64,000 nt of DNA from Halocafeteria seosinensis (GCA_001687465.1 LVLI01000319.1:1-64000); one strand, 5' to 3'. Counted from the first letter of the stretch, positions 47,401 to 61,019 are shown. Program-made: numbers and translations. The notes: generated from the sequence alone by a model not told the origin.

Positions 47401-50400
47401 TACAAGATTAATTGCGAGGCTTCAATAGGAAGCGGACCCGGCATACCCCACAAGGTGATCGTGTTGCAGGTTGACGATCCACGGAGACTTCGTCTGCGTC
47501 GAACTGCATCTGATAAGGATGATGCCCCTGAAGACATGAAAACACTTTACGTCGCTGCAGATAGCATGGGATACGTCACCGGCTATAATGTAAACGATTA
47601 TTCACGTGTGGGCATGGCAAAGTGTCCCTGTGGCAGTGCCACGGCGTTGCAATACGTGCCCACTCTCGGCGTGGTCGTCGGTGGTGTCACCGGCCCGATG
47701 TGTGTAGTTGACCTGAAAACTTTTAGCGTTGTGCGAACGTTCAACGAGAACCACAGTTTTCCCCTAAAGGACCTGATTTGGTCGAGTAAAGAAAGATTCT
47801 TACTTTCCCTCAGTTTTGACCAGACCTTGAGGATGTGGGATCCATTTTCTAACAGCGACCCGGTTGCCTACATTGGCAACCCCGACTCCTCGAAAGGCCC
47901 GACAGAGGATATCACAGCACTGAAGGTCAACGATTATCACAATCAGATTGTGATGATCCGTGCTGGAGGAAATATACAGGTGAGTATGTTCCACACCCAT
48001 CGCGATAACGAAGCTGTGATATGTGATATGCGACGTTTCCCCAACTCAGATCTGGGACCCAAGAACCTTGAAATGCATTCAAACTCTTTCGGATGTTGTT
48101 GGGAAATGCCACGCCTCATCCTCAGTAGTAAGTTATAGGAAGAGCATTTCAAAATTGCTTCCAGGACAATACGCTCTCCACTGTAATCAACCGCAGGCGA
48201 CGCAAGCGATTCATGATGCTCAGCGAATTTCCATGGACATTCGTTCCCGGTTCGGAGAATTACCGGCTCCAGAAAGTTCATCGAGATGGGATCGTCAGCT
48301 GGAAGACATTAACACCAAATTAGAGAAAGCCCGAGTTTCTGTTCCCCGGGCAGAGCGTCCCGACCAAAATAACGTAAAAATACAGAAAGGAAAAAGGGAA
48401 GAATATGAGCCTTCCTCTTCGGTAACGTATCACTGCGGAGGGGCCGTCTTTGACTATCAACGTCTCGCTTTGATTACGTATGGTTCTCATTTCCGAGTTT
48501 GGCGAATACGAGAGGTAAGGAGGATAACAGTATGTTTCCTGGGTAGATCTTTGCCACGGACTTGCCACGGACTGTGTGAGTTATCCGCAGGTGGAAAATG
48601 GAGCCGTTTCAGCTGCTGCACAGTTAGCTGAAGAGGTTAACCGTCTCAATCCAAACCGTGCTGGACAGAATCAGACATCTGGACTGGAAGTATTTACCTC
48701 GAAATCTGTACAGTACAGGCATCTATCCCGTTTGAAGGAGCTGGAACAGCAAGAAAAGGATAACTCTCTTCGCCATGGCCATAGCGCTCACATCCTGCGG
48801 GTGATGTTTTCCTCAACGTTCCACCAATTGGTAGTCGTAAAGTACAACGGGAAAGTTTCGCTGTACAGTTCACGCACCGGAACAAAGGATATGTCGTTTC
48901 GGGTATATCACTCTCACAAGAGTAACTCGGCAACGTTTCGCTCTGGCAGCGCTAAACTAAGTACAGAGAGCACTCTAGAAAGTACACGCTTGAGACTCGG
49001 CAATGCAAGAAAGAGTCAAACCGTAGAACTGACTGCAGCTACACTGGATCCCAACGAGAGGAGGCTTATCACTGGAAGTATAGATGGAAGTATCCGAATC
49101 TGGAACATGAGTAATGGAGGTTTAATGCGTAGCTACCCTCAGCAGAAGTACGAGCTGAGTTGCATTTGTTATCAGAAGGGACCAAAACTGCCACACGCAA
49201 TAGTAGCAGGTATGAGACAAGGATGGATATCATGGTGGAGTGACTTTGGTGAAGTCAGGGAAGAACCTGAAGGACAGAACGTCCCATTCTACAATGAACT
49301 TTCTGAAGAACAGGATAAGACGGACGAACAACACTTGTCTGATCATGAGCGGGAAAAAATAGAGAAAGGTCTTAAGCGCTACCGTCGTTACACTGCTACT
49401 AGCGAAACTATGTTCACAAACAGCAGGTCTTCTCAAGATGGCACAACGCTCCTAGAGCACCCTGGTGGAACGAACGAAGAGAACCCTAGTTCGCATATGG
49501 TGCATGTGTCTCAAGTTCTATCACGTACCGAGCGAGACCAGTTGCTCCCTAACGATGCCGATGTACAGTGTGTAGCCGCCGGTGGAGGGTCTTTTTCTAC
49601 AGAGGGGATTGGATCCGCTCCATGGGTGGCTTCTGGCAGCAGTGATGGAACAGTGGCGATCTATAATCCTCAAAAGGAACAAATTGTATCGACACGCCGT
49701 CTGCTGGAAGGCGATACTTCAGAACTGCGATGTGCTTCCGTAGACACCATGGAAGCTATTCCAAACCGTCCGTGTCTCCTTGTGGGAACTTCGGGAGGAT
49801 GTATACACGTTATAAACCCCGTTACGTATACTCTTCGAGGTGTCAACAAAGCGAGGGTTGAACAGAACGAACAGGAAAACTCAGGATTTACTGCCGATCC
49901 TGGGGAGACCCCGCGGGCTGTTTCCGTCCTATGTCCCAACAGTGAGGGGACTCAGCTCGTTGTAGGCTACGAAGACGGACTTGTCCGAATATTTAGTATC
50001 AGGGAAGTGGAGTCACAGCCAGAAGAATGTTTGACTACTCCAATCAATGAATGGCAAGCGCACGACCACGCAATTCTCAGTTGCTGCTATCTTCAAAGGG
50101 AAGACTCTCCTCCTCTAATTTGTTCGGCCGCCGCCGAACAGCTTTTCCTTTGGAGCCAGGAAGGAGAGTTTGTGGCTGCATTGGGCTCTGGGCGTGGTTG
50201 GTCTATGGATTCCCCGAGCACAGGCCCCCAAGAAGAAAAGTGCGGTGACACTGAGGACCGGGCTACTAAGACTACCTCAGATGGAAGACTTACGAAACGG
50301 GAAGAATATCCCTACGAGTCAGCCTTCGTTGGCCGTTTCATGTCCCGGAGGTACGGTGTGGCGTCACCCTCGCATCTAAAGACGGCAAAAAATGAGAACC

Positions 50401-51187
50401 GGTCTGCATCCGCTGAAGAACCTGTGAGATTCCGCTCCAAGACTGTCGCTTACGGTAGCCTCACGAGTGACAGATTTAACCCAGACACGCTAATGACTGT
50501 AAGCGAAGAAAATGTTCAGGCAGTCCACTCAGATCGTGACGAACCGAATTATGATTCCGCTGAAGAAGAGAAAAAGAACTTTAAGGCGTTTCTCAGGAAG
50601 TATAAGCAAACAACATCACGCTGGACAAGGCCCCGCCCCCGAACAAGTAGTGGAGCCCGTCCATCGCGTCCTGAAAGTGCTCAAATCGGTACCTCCCCTC
50701 GTGCGAGCAAGCTTGGTAGCGGCGATCGAAGCAGCCCGCGTTCTCGACTACCCCCCAACACTCCCAGGACGATTCGGCATTTTTTTCCTTCTGAGAATTT
50801 TGAAGACACCCAACGTGGAGATGGCTCGGCTTCTTTTATCCACTCAGGAATAAGAAACGGATCAGAGGAAGAAGCTAGTGGCATGGGACCTATCGCCCCG
50901 TTTTCGAACTTCAAAGTACCCGAACAGTCACCGGTAAGCACCCGCTACATGCTGGCTCTAACATATAACTGAATCAACTCGAACTACAAAAATGCAATGG
51001 CTTGCAGAAACTTCCAGAGGAGGCTTACGTAAAATATGAATACTTAGGGAAGGGACGCTGGAGGATACTACCAGAAGATTCCCCACGGAACTACGACGGA
51101 TGGGACAGGTACCGATATATGCAACAAGGAAGCACGTACAGGAGACTGCAAACTTCTCTCCAACAACAATTAAGGGCGCTTTCGTAG
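44442..51187 (+). CDS. Second giant WD40 protein with EF-hand
   Basis: Exons 44442-45186, 45252-45746, 45812-47979, 48050-48514, 48591-50933 and 51008-51187 give 2,131 residues. The N-terminal ~410 residues are an unrecognised globular region (RIPVKTSTWCPVWGVQIPLR, GFISVPLGSFLDN). Then an EF-hand (about 493-506, MDANSDGTLTWNEY) and WD40 blades (NGDLHIWDYRLR, LSFDQTLRMWDPFSNSD, NIQIWDPRTLKCIQTL, LITGSIDGSIRIWNMSNG, VASGSSDGTVAIYNPQKE). The EF-hand and blades are organised as in the upstream gene, suggesting an old tandem duplication or shared axonemal function. The intron at 47980-48049 is supported because it restores a WD blade; reading through it gives a non-WD tail. Exons 1-2 could belong to a separate gene, but their phases join perfectly to exon 3. 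Confidence 0.75.
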
Positions 51188-52117
51188 ATGGCAGCCCCAG
51201 CCTAGCGAAGTAGCTACCGGTTAACTCATGGTGTCACATGGACCGACTGTACAAAAGTACCGAATATGTAATCACCGTGAACTCAATAACACGGAATATC
51301 GCGGTAGACATGCTCCAACTAAATCTTCAGGACAAAACAGCATGCGGCGTGGCATGATCTCGTATTACCAGCTGACTCGTTTGTTTCCTTCCATCGTTTC
51401 TTCTTTGTCTCTACAGGCTCTCCTCTCTACCTTTTTTGTAATAATGTACTACCGCTTTTTGTAATTAGCACTGTTCATTTGAAATTCCACACACACACAC
51501 ACACACACACACACATCCTCGGTAACATTTCCATTGGTTAGTTTTCCATCTGTAAACGCTTAGAGTTCCTATTGCGAGTAGGCTGGACTCCGGGTAGCAC
51601 AAAGTGACGTCAAATTCTTTCCGTTCTCGAAGGTTTGGTACTTGCACACACACACACAACTTGCACAGCAACGCTGAACGGAATTCTGGGCATCTACAGT
51701 ACACACGTGTGTAGCAATCAGGTAGGGAGTTCTCCTTCCCATTCACGTACCTTGAGTCTCAAGTTTCGTTTGATGACCTCATGTAAAGGAGACATATCTG
51801 TATTCACATCATTCGTAAGAGGTTTGTTTTTCGGTCTTTGAACTCCCAAGGCGAAACACCCAAGGCTAAGGGGAAACTGGAGAAGGCATACACCCACTGT
51901 TTATTGTTGATTTCATGGCTTTTTGCCATTCAGTGTAGTTTTCTCTTCTCCATTCAGTGTGTGTGTTATTATTTGTTGTTGTACAGAGGGGGCATCAATT
52001 TTCAGCCTTTGAACTCTGTCTCTGTGGGGAAAAAGGAAAAAAAGAGACAGGCTTGTAGGTTTGGTAGCCAAGCATACACTCAGTGGGGAAGTACAAGTTT
52101 CTTGAAATTTGACCAGC
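51188..52117. other. Intergenic region with dinucleotide repeats
   Basis: 930 bp between two plus-strand genes. It holds two CA runs, listed separately or noted here (second at about 51644-51658). Short ORFs here are built largely on the repeats and are not supported. Confidence 0.4.
51489..51515. repeat. (AC)n microsatellite
   Basis: An uninterrupted run of about 13 AC units. A shorter second CA run lies about 130 bp downstream. Confidence 0.95.
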
Positions 52118-53117
<1,000 letters not shown>

Positions 53118-53124
53118 ACCACGC

Positions 53125-54927
53125 TTAGTGGCCCGCTTCTTGGCTCTTGATGCAGTCATCTATCAAATTATTGATTTGCTTCCTTTTGCTTGAACTTAGT
53201 CCTCCCTCATGTAGCATGCGTTTGAGGGTGTTTAGCTTTGCCGCCAGCGATCCGTCGGTGTCCCCCGGCTTTGGAGAGGATTCACGTGGAATAAATGTAC
53301 TTCCACGATATGTTTTCACAAATTCTATTTTCCCTGGATCAGAAGACCCGGTATCCACGCGCTCTCTTTTGTATTCATTGCTTGCCTCCGCACGCCATGT
53401 AGCTGCAGCTCCTGATGAAGCCACGCTTTCGTCAGGATTGAGTTCCGTAGACGAAGCATGCTCTTTTTCCCTACCATAGTCAGCATCTTCGTAATCAACC
53501 TCGACAAACTCATCGCTTTCTTCAATCGTCTTTTCGACACTGACTCTATCTTCAGGGTTCAGGGACAGGTATCTTGAGAAGAAAGGGACACTACACTTAC
53601 CCAACATTCCGTATGAAAGTGACTCTTCAAACGCTACATCGTTTCTGAGTTCAAGAGCCTTCACGAAGATGTGACAAGCAGTGCCGACACTATCTGCCTG
53701 TAAATCAGCTAAAGTAGCAAGACACTGAGGATTTACCAAAGACTTGAGAGTGCTAGACATGCTGACGAGTATCGTTACAGAGATCCACTCTAGAGCCTCC
53801 AGCAAAGATATCCTACCCCATTGGCGCTTAGGTGTTTCTGACGGTGTGCAGAAAATTCCAACCCGACCGCAAAATAGCTCGTCCCACAATTTCAGGAGTT
53901 GCCCTAGTCGGAATTCCCGAATGAAGAGGAGTTTCAGCCACTTCAGCCCATACAACAATGGCTCTACTTGCTCCTTCATTAAGTGCGCATGTAAATCAGG
54001 GGCTAAATAAGCCAAATCTACATCCTGAATTTTGTGGCATATCGTTGTTAGATCTACCGTACCTCCTCGTGTCACCGCTTCGCCGTTGTCACTATCTTCC
54101 TCAACTTCTTCCTCCACCCAAACTTCGCCCTTCATGCACGGGTCAAAATGTGAGCTATGGAAGTTAGCAGAGTTTATACCCAAGTCTCTTCCTGAATACG
54201 CTTCTTGCATTGGACAGTATATAGGTCGCAACTCTCTCATCAAGGATTCAAATAGTGTGTACGTGTCCGCTTCAATGTAGGTTAAACTGGCCAGCTCCTG
54301 TAGTTGTGAAAATTCGTCTGACTGAAATTCAGATGCATTCGATGCATCCGCAACAACTACGAATGCCAATTTTTGAACAATCTCATGCAGTCCTTGGTGG
54401 TACCCAGTGTCTTCATGGGCTGAACACCAAATATACAACACACGGCGAACAATCCGCGAAATAGCTCTACTCACCGGTAATGCTAAATCTAACGGAGGAA
54501 GACGAATGCTGTCCACATTAATTGAGTTTTCAAGAACTGTCGACTTCTTTGATGACGTTTGCCAAGAGGTTCCGTTGAAAGAATTGAAGTTCAGACACGC
54601 AACTGGCACATCTGTATCGAGCTCCTCAGTGGAAGAGTCCCCCTGGAGCAGAATTTCGGGATGGGGAGGTTCTAACCCGTCAACTTCAGAAAAGGTGTTA
54701 TACAACTTGTCGTATTTGTGGCGATGTTGGCACAATTTCTTTCCCAACTGGTCCCAGCAATTTTCCTCCGTACCGTTCGTTTCGCGGGAGTCTTGCGGAT
54801 GCACTAAGAAACATAACTTCCATATCAGACTCCTTCCAGGAAAAACAGTTTGATTATTCGATTTGTGTGCAGAAAGAAAAGCCTTTCCGACTTCTTCCAC
54901 GCTTCGACTTTTCAATAGTTGCTCCAT
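53125..54927 (-). CDS. TBC1D5: TBC-domain Rab GTPase-activating protein (TBC1D5-like)
   Basis: Predicted GAP for a Rab on endosomal/retromer traffic. One long exon; 600 residues counted from the first ATG (54927). The frame is open a further 19 codons upstream without ATG, so an upstream exon is possible. Features: SNNQTVFPGRSLIWKLCFLV at the domain start, INVDSIRLPP supplying the Arg finger region, and the Gln-finger motif DTGYHQGLHEI followed by TLFESLMRELRPIYCP. Then LAPDLHAHLMKEQVEPLLYG and LKWLKLLFIREFRLGQLLKL, the usual end of TBC domains of the TBC1D5 class, which carry an insert between the two fingers. The C-terminal ~150 residues are acidic and disordered, ending with a short helix (LAAKLNTLKRMLHEGG). 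Convergent with the E2 gene. Confidence 0.88.
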   Translation of the reverse strand: MEQLLKSRSVEEVGKAFLSAHKSNNQTVFPGRSLIWKLCFLVHPQDSRETNGTEENCWDQLGKKLCQHRHKYDKLYNTFSEVDGLEPPHPEILLQGDSSTEELDTDVPVACLNFNSFNGTSWQTSSKKSTVLENSINVDSIRLPPLDLALPVSRAISRIVRRVLYIWCSAHEDTGYHQGLHEIVQKLAFVVVADASNASEFQSDEFSQLQELASLTYIEADTYTLFESLMRELRPIYCPMQEAYSGRDLGINSANFHSSHFDPCMKGEVWVEEEVEEDSDNGEAVTRGGTVDLTTICHKIQDVDLAYLAPDLHAHLMKEQVEPLLYGLKWLKLLFIREFRLGQLLKLWDELFCGRVGIFCTPSETPKRQWGRISLLEALEWISVTILVSMSSTLKSLVNPQCLATLADLQADSVGTACHIFVKALELRNDVAFEESLSYGMLGKCSVPFFSRYLSLNPEDRVSVEKTIEESDEFVEVDYEDADYGREKEHASSTELNPDESVASSGAAATWRAEASNEYKRERVDTGSSDPGKIEFVKTYRGSTFIPRESSPKPGDTDGSLAAKLNTLKRMLHEGGLSSSKRKQINNLIDDCIKSQEAGH

Positions 54928-55033
54928 AGTGAGCTTGTTGAAAGTTAGACTGGCGGAGAATGCTAATTTGAATTCAGCGATCAACGTATTTCCTACGTCT
55001 CACGTATGAGATTCTCAAGCGGTGTGGAATAGC

Positions 55034-55402
55034 TTAATATGAATACAGTAAGTTTTGATTGACCTGTGCGACTTTGATGCCGATGGTGTTCTCTTCGTCG
55101 GCAATGCGCTGCAGCAAATTGAAGTCTCTTAGCTCACGGAGGTGAGCGACCCGGATTCCCACAGCTTAAATAAGGTGTTAAACTTGTTACTCCACCCAGA
55201 AACGTGCAAGGATGGAATGTTAGCATAATTTACTTGTGCGAGGTACGATATCGTGTGAAAGAGTGAATTGACAATCTATCACGCGTTTGACATACTGAAA
55301 TACAGCATTGAAGTTGAAGCCTAAGGCTTCTCGTTCTGGCTTGAAGTGGAAGCCAACTGGCTATTACACATTGCGCACTTCAAATAGTGCGAAGCAGAGC
55401 AT
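55034..55402 (-). CDS. Possible small three-exon gene, 74 residues, function unknown
   Basis: Inferred exons 55402-55370, 55294-55234 and 55164-55034 join in frame with standard GT-AG ends and a stop, giving 74 residues. The protein begins MLCFALFEVRN and contains YVKRVIDCQFTLSHDIVP, HLRELRDFNLLQRIADEEN and TIGIKVAQ. The composition is protein-like (amphipathic helices, few low-complexity residues) but I do not recognise the family. It lies between the MFS transporter and the TBC gene, all on the minus strand. The exons could instead be an N-terminal part of the TBC gene, but no splice I tried preserves the frame. Low confidence until transcripts or homologues are found. Confidence 0.35.
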
Positions 55403-55443
55403 AGAATTTGCGGTAAGTAAGTTCTCCTTGTGTGACGAGACGG

Positions 55444-57506
55444 TTAAGTATCTCCTTCGTGTGAGTTCTCGTATGTCTTCTCTAATGAGCGAGGAAGAAG
55501 TAGCGTGAGAAGCGACACGCCACCGGCCATGACCGACCCTAGATAAAAAATGAAATGATAGTCCAGGGGAAACGGCAAACCATTCGTCATCGTCCAGGCA
55601 AATATAACAGCTCCTATGGAAGGGCCGACACTCTTTCCGAACGATCCGAGTGTCATCGCGAGACCATTCATTGCTCCTCTCTGTTCGCGCGGTACTGAGT
55701 TATTGATTAGGCGGAAATTGGATGTAAAGGCACAGGTAGCTGATGCCATTCTAAGAAATGCCCCAACGATTAAGAGAGCGAATCTCTGCATACGCCAAAG
55801 AAGAGATTAGACATGTCTAGGGCTCTTAACAAATTTATAAGCCTTACCACTCCTTTTGCATGAGGCAATGAAATTGTAGGAAATACAATCGACAACGGCA
55901 CTTGAAAGGCGGTTCCATAGCGGAATAGACGCACTGGCCCTACTGCATTATCAAGTTTGCTGTATATGCAAAGCTGAAATATCAAAAGAAGCGACCCCAT
56001 AGCAACAAAGACGGTTCCCACCAAGGATGTGCCCAGCCCAAGCCCACCGTCTGACGCCTTAGCCAGGGCGTACAATGGTAGTACATCACCGATCATGATT
56101 TGCACTAGGCTCCATGTCGTGTAGAGGCCAAGAACCAACCGGACAGTTTTATCTCCTAACAAATTCAATTCTTTGTGTTCCGATTTCTCGTTCACTGCGG
56201 GTTCCTCGTCTTCCGGCCTCTTCTCACGAGAGCTACTACCTTGTGTTTGTCCCTCTAAACTGTCACTTGGCTCGTCCATCTCCTCAGGAGACGCAAATTC
56301 AAACGGAGAGCCTTCGTCTTCCCCCAATTCTGGCTCGTCCCTGACATCTTCGAATATTCTCCCACTGGCTCCCAAATCTTGTTTGCTTCTGCTGCTGCTG
56401 TCCATGTGCTCGACGTCCACATTATTAGCTTCCGCGCTATCTTCTACAAGCTTGCCATACTTAACCTTTCGTAGAGCTGTATCATTTTCAACAGTAGAAT
56501 TCCCAGAAAATTCTTTGGATGGGGAATAGTAGTCGCGGTCCTTTTCTGGGGTTCTTGCTACCGCAAACATCAGCCAGTTGCTCGCGTTGTACATACAGCC
56601 TAGAGAGCCGACACTAGCATGTACTTTGGATTGGTTGCTGTGCCTTGCCGATGCTGATAACGTTTCAGGAAGCCAATATATACACGTAATCCAACTCGCT
56701 AGGCCAATCAAACCCGATATAAGACATGGAAGTAGAAACGGGAAGTCGCGAAGAATGCCTACCTCAGCGAAGACAGAAGGATACTTCGATACCGGCTGAG
56801 ACAATAGGCCGCCAAACGCTGGACCTATTGCAAGACCCAGCCCCCAAGTGGCTGTCACTGTCGCCATTCCTTTGGCCTGTTGCTTTTCCGAACAGATTTC
56901 AGAAACACACGTCTTGGCAGTCCCAACGACACCATTCATCATTCCTGACAGCAATCTGATGATCACAGCCCAACTATAGCTGAAGCTAAATCCGAAGGCA
57001 GTGCTTAAGAAAATTAAAGAAAAGCTTCCGAAGGCTAGAACAGGCTTTCTACCATGTATATCACTCCAGTTACCCCAAGCAAAACTTGACAGCGTTCTTC
57101 CAACCATAAACGCACTGGTCACATACCCAGCATAGAACCCATACTCGTTCTCGTTGCTCGCCATCCCCAATTGTTGAACCATGGGTCCCACAAACGGGAA
57201 AAGCATTGTCATACTAAAAGCACTACTGAATAAAACCACACTGAGCGTAAACACCTGTAAGATAGGAAATGGCTTGTCATCTTCCTCCGTCACCTCGTCC
57301 GTGTCGATACCATCCACCTCGTCCCTCGTTTGATGCTCGCCATTGTGATGCAATAGTGTCTCTCTGTCGTCAACCTCCTCCTCCTCATTGTCTTCGCCTC
57401 TCTCCTGCCTGTCTTTTCTGACTTGTGGTACTATCTCGATGGCTGAAGACCTATTGTCAGGGGCTTCCTCCGTGGATGTTCCACGGCGTCTCGTCCCTGT
57501 CGGCAT
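55444..57506 (-). CDS. Major facilitator superfamily transporter (ZIFL/tetracycline-exporter-like)
   Basis: Twelve-TM secondary transporter. Exons 57506-55848 and 55785-55444 give 666 residues. A hydrophilic acidic N-terminus of about 85 residues precedes TM1 (FPILQVFTLSVVLFSSAF). The loop 2-3 signature is WGNWSDIHGRKPVLAFGS, and TM4-5 carries RLLSGMMNGVVGTAKTCVSE and WGLGLAIGPAFGGLLSQP, as in zinc-induced facilitator-like and related drug:H+ antiporters. A central cytoplasmic loop is unusually long (about 150 residues) and acidic. TM7-12 end with LDYHFIFYLGSVMAGGVSLL. The substrate cannot be read from sequence; zinc, other metals or organic anions are candidates from the family. The single 62-nt intron splits TM10 and leaves the frame intact. 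Confidence 0.85.
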
Positions 57507-59055
57507 CTTTCTACCGCCACTCTATTGAAGCTGAGAGTCCGATGGAATCTTGACGGAAGCACCCAAGGAGATAATGGACCAGGGGAATCTCGGCAAACTT
57601 TGATGAGATAATCAACTCCACCTAGGTTCACATACGAACAGGCGGGGAAATGAGTGCCTATTATTATTGACCTCTGCAAGATCTTGTGCTGTGATAATAC
57701 AGTGCCTGCCTTCCTATGTGAATCGTACAAGACAGTGTATATTCGCAATGCCATTCAAGTCAGTGATGGGATAGGCGTGCATAAGACAGGGGACTTATTT
57801 GTGAAGTCTCCTGGTGGTGTCCGTCACTCGGTGATTTGATACTCCAATCTCGAACTTGGTTCATTGAACGAACCGGGTATTCCTCGTGTTGTAATTTCAA
57901 AACCAGAAGAAACGAATTATTTAGCTACCTAAAACAGGTTTCGAGCATGGGTTCGCAAACCACGGACTATACATATATGTATTTCACACAGTCGTCATCA
58001 TGGAAGCTTTCATGCCTACCGCGTCACACTCTTTCGACGGTTTATTATCTTTACTACCCCATGAATCGTATGGGAGTGTGATTGAGTCGAATCTTTAAAT
58101 AAGATATACTTGTCGATGCCCATGTTTCGCGACTTCTCTACATCATTAAACCGCATGTCAATGTCACCATCCGTTATATGTAGAGACCGTTGCATCCCAT
58201 GCAAGGATTTGAAGAAAATCGTAGCAGGGAATTTATATGTGGAAAATCCGGAAACTCTACGTTGGAATTGCACCTTCGAACGAAGTTTGGGTCAAACTGA
58301 TTCAAGCAGACGTCGACGCCAACGAAAACTTCTCGAAGGCAAAATCAAATTGCTAACCAAAACTCGAATCATAATAGTTTACTTGCAGGAATTCAATATC
58401 TCTACTGAACGCTGCAAGCTCCATTCGTTCGGAAACTCTGGCCGCCAGAGTCTGGGCGGCGAGTAAAGGCTGCGAGTCGCACATAGCTTCCCGGAAGTGC
58501 CAATCGTGCTGTGTTCTTGGCAACCCACACGGGGCTTATCTTTCAGTTTTCTTTCCCTTGAAATATATCGTCAACATCAGCTGTCGGACAGAAAAATGTC
58601 TGTAGTTCGTTCGTGATGGCAGAAGAGTCTGACAATTTGGCAAGTGGATGCTACTGGCTACCGGCATGTTCGAACAATCTCATTGAACAATACAAATGCG
58701 TTAAGATAGATGTGCACTGTTCTTTTATCCGTCTACAGCAAACTTTTTTCTCTGACCATCAGCTGAAACCGGTTGGCCACCCCAGGCAGTTTCGCTGAAG
58801 TTGGCTGAGTATTACGCTGCGGAGTTGGCCGCAGTACCATGAACAAACCAATCATTGGTAATTTATGGAACCTGAATTTTTTAATTCAGCTCCCCAAGAC
58901 TTCCCTCACACCGAAGCAGGTGCGAATCACAAACACATTGCATTGTCTGGTACTCGCACGTAGAACGAAGACATTCGCTGCTTCCCATTTGCTTTCCTAG
59001 AACTTCGGTTTTGAATCGTTCGTCGCCTGTCTGTTCAGGATATTCGCCAAGTACA
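57507..59055. promoter_or_regulatory. Long divergent intergenic region (MFS transporter / bHLH-PAS gene)
   Basis: About 1.55 kb, the longest gap in the window. The longest frame (58110-58466, + strand, 118 codons) has no family resemblance and odd composition. The region may hold extended regulatory sequence for the transcription-factor gene. No repeat or RNA gene was recognised. Confidence 0.4.
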
Positions 59056-60336
59056 ATGTCTCTTCAAAGGAAGAGACGCCTTGACAAATGCGATATCCGC
59101 TTTGGATCCCCAGTAGATGATTCGCCTCTGTACATGTAAGCCTAGTTTATTAAAGACCTGGATTCCCAGTGACACGCCTACTCATATTCTCCCTATGATC
59201 TACAGCAACAGCGATACAATGCATAGGAGAGAAGCAGGAGGAACGTCGTCAGCTCCAACAGCAGTGATTGATACCAAACATTCGTAAGTGGTGTCTCTCT
59301 CCAACGAAGGTGAGTTAACGTAGAACACCCAACACATACAGGAGGCGCCGTCAAGTTCAAAACTTATCTGAACAAAAACGAGCGAAAAAAATCCGCAAGG
59401 AAATTGATAAAATGGAGCACCTATTGAATGTAAGGCATGCACAAGCTTACCTAGGAGACTCTCCAAATACCTAGTGTCGCTTTCCTGCAGCGCGCAAACA
59501 AGCAGCCTAGAACTGACAGACACTCAATACTTGCAAGTACAGTGAGTTATATAGAGGAGCTTGAGGGCAAACTAGCGTCGGCTAACAAGCACGTAGGTGA
59601 CCCAAGAGGTAAGTATGAGCCCTTATGTCCTACGTTTCTTCATGTTTACACAGTGCCCACACCCACAGCTAACGTTTACCCGGTCGCTTTCAAATACCAC
59701 GGGCTTCCTCAAGTAATAGTCTCATCGAATGACTTTTTGCTTGACTGCAACAAAATGTTCCATTGGTTGACAGGCCTCCACCGAGATGAGGTTATAGGAC
59801 GGTCCCTGAGCAGTGTTTTTCCCGGTCTAAGGTTCCAAAAAGTTCAGGAGATGATTCGGTTGTCAAAATACTTCGATAGTGACATGTGTTCTCATTCATG
59901 TCGGCAGCGCTGTCTGTGCAAGTATCACACAACAGAAGTGTTCCTCTCTGTTTCCTTGGTGCGCCATCATCCATATGACACGACATCTCTCGTACTCACT
60001 GTTTTGCCTTTGATCTACACTGACGCTCCAGACGGTAGTACGTACATGCTGAACGATGACGGTCAACTAAGGATTGCAGCGCAGGGCATAGTCGAGGATA
60101 GAACCGAATGCTCCCTACGCTTCACCGGATACAGAGTGGATCATCCAAGCAGCATCTTTGATCCACCAGCTAACACTTCTACGACTCCTAGTCGCCTTGA
60201 TACCACAGGAAACGTGGACAATGTTGCAGAGGAGGAAGCGCACACAGGACAGTTAGCTTTAGAGCCAGAGTCTCCTGGCACACATGGCGATCCATTCTTC
60301 ACGCAGTTGAGTGACTGGCCTCCTCCAGGTATATGA
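59056..60336 (+). CDS. bHLH-PAS-like transcription factor 1
   Basis: Nuclear DNA-binding protein. Exons 59056-59135, 59206-59283, 59342-59429, 59491-59608 and 59654-60336 give 348 residues. The basic helix-loop-helix spans about residues 53-108: RRRQVQNLSEQKRAKKIRKE, loop, then RHSILASTVSYIEELEGKL. The Glu that contacts E-box CA (E9 position) is present, but the usual His5 is Gln. A PAS-like domain follows (about 125-225): LPQVIVSSNDFLLDCNKMFH, WLTGLHRDEVIGRSLSSVFP, a Cys-rich loop CSHSCRQRCLCKYH, then VFLSVSLVRHH and LVLTVLPLIY. The C-terminal ~120 residues are acidic/Ser/Thr-rich, likely an activation region. The organisation is that of bHLH-PAS proteins known from animals and some algae. 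Tandem paralogue downstream. Confidence 0.8.
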
Positions 60337-60973
60337 GTAACTTTCCAACTCAGGACCACTCTTAGTTAAACTGAACGTCCAATGGAACCTTGATGGAACC
60401 ATCTAATGCGCAGCATGCCAAACTTTGGCAAGAACGCTTGTTCAGGACCCTCCTAAACCGAGGTCAGATAATATTTTGTGTTGATTCATTGAGATTAACA
60501 AACTACCAATGGGATACTGATGTATGATTCATTGATCTGCATCAATAGCACGAGTTGCTGGCAGCATGTGGTACTGGAAGACATCTGCCGTGCTGTAGTT
60601 TCACAGAGCACCGCCTCTTTCGATATAGAACTGAAACGCTCTTGCATTCCACATTTTACGACTTAGCGTAACATGTAGACTATATTATGCAGTACCTGAT
60701 ACCCACCTGTAGACACAAACTAAAGTACTGCCTAGAGGGAGCAAGGCAGGGGCTCTCTTCTTCCTGCCTTGACCGAATGACGTAGGAATGGATGGACCTG
60801 ATTAACAACCCATCCTCACATGATACCATTTTCATGCTATCGTGGAAACTTCCATAGCGACTCTTTTCTTCTGTTTCTCTGGCCAGACACGCGTCAAGCC
60901 GGCTTCTGAAGCACCATGGAGTCATGATGAACATGTCCGGTTGCGCCACATACCTGTGTCTGTGTGTGTGTGT

Positions 60974-61019
<46 letters not shown>

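Noticed and set aside
48128-48164. A 37-nt intron at the end of a WD40 exon in the second giant gene
   Set aside because: Too short compared with the 46-97 nt introns here. A 70-nt intron at 47980-48049 restores a proper WD blade and makes it unnecessary.
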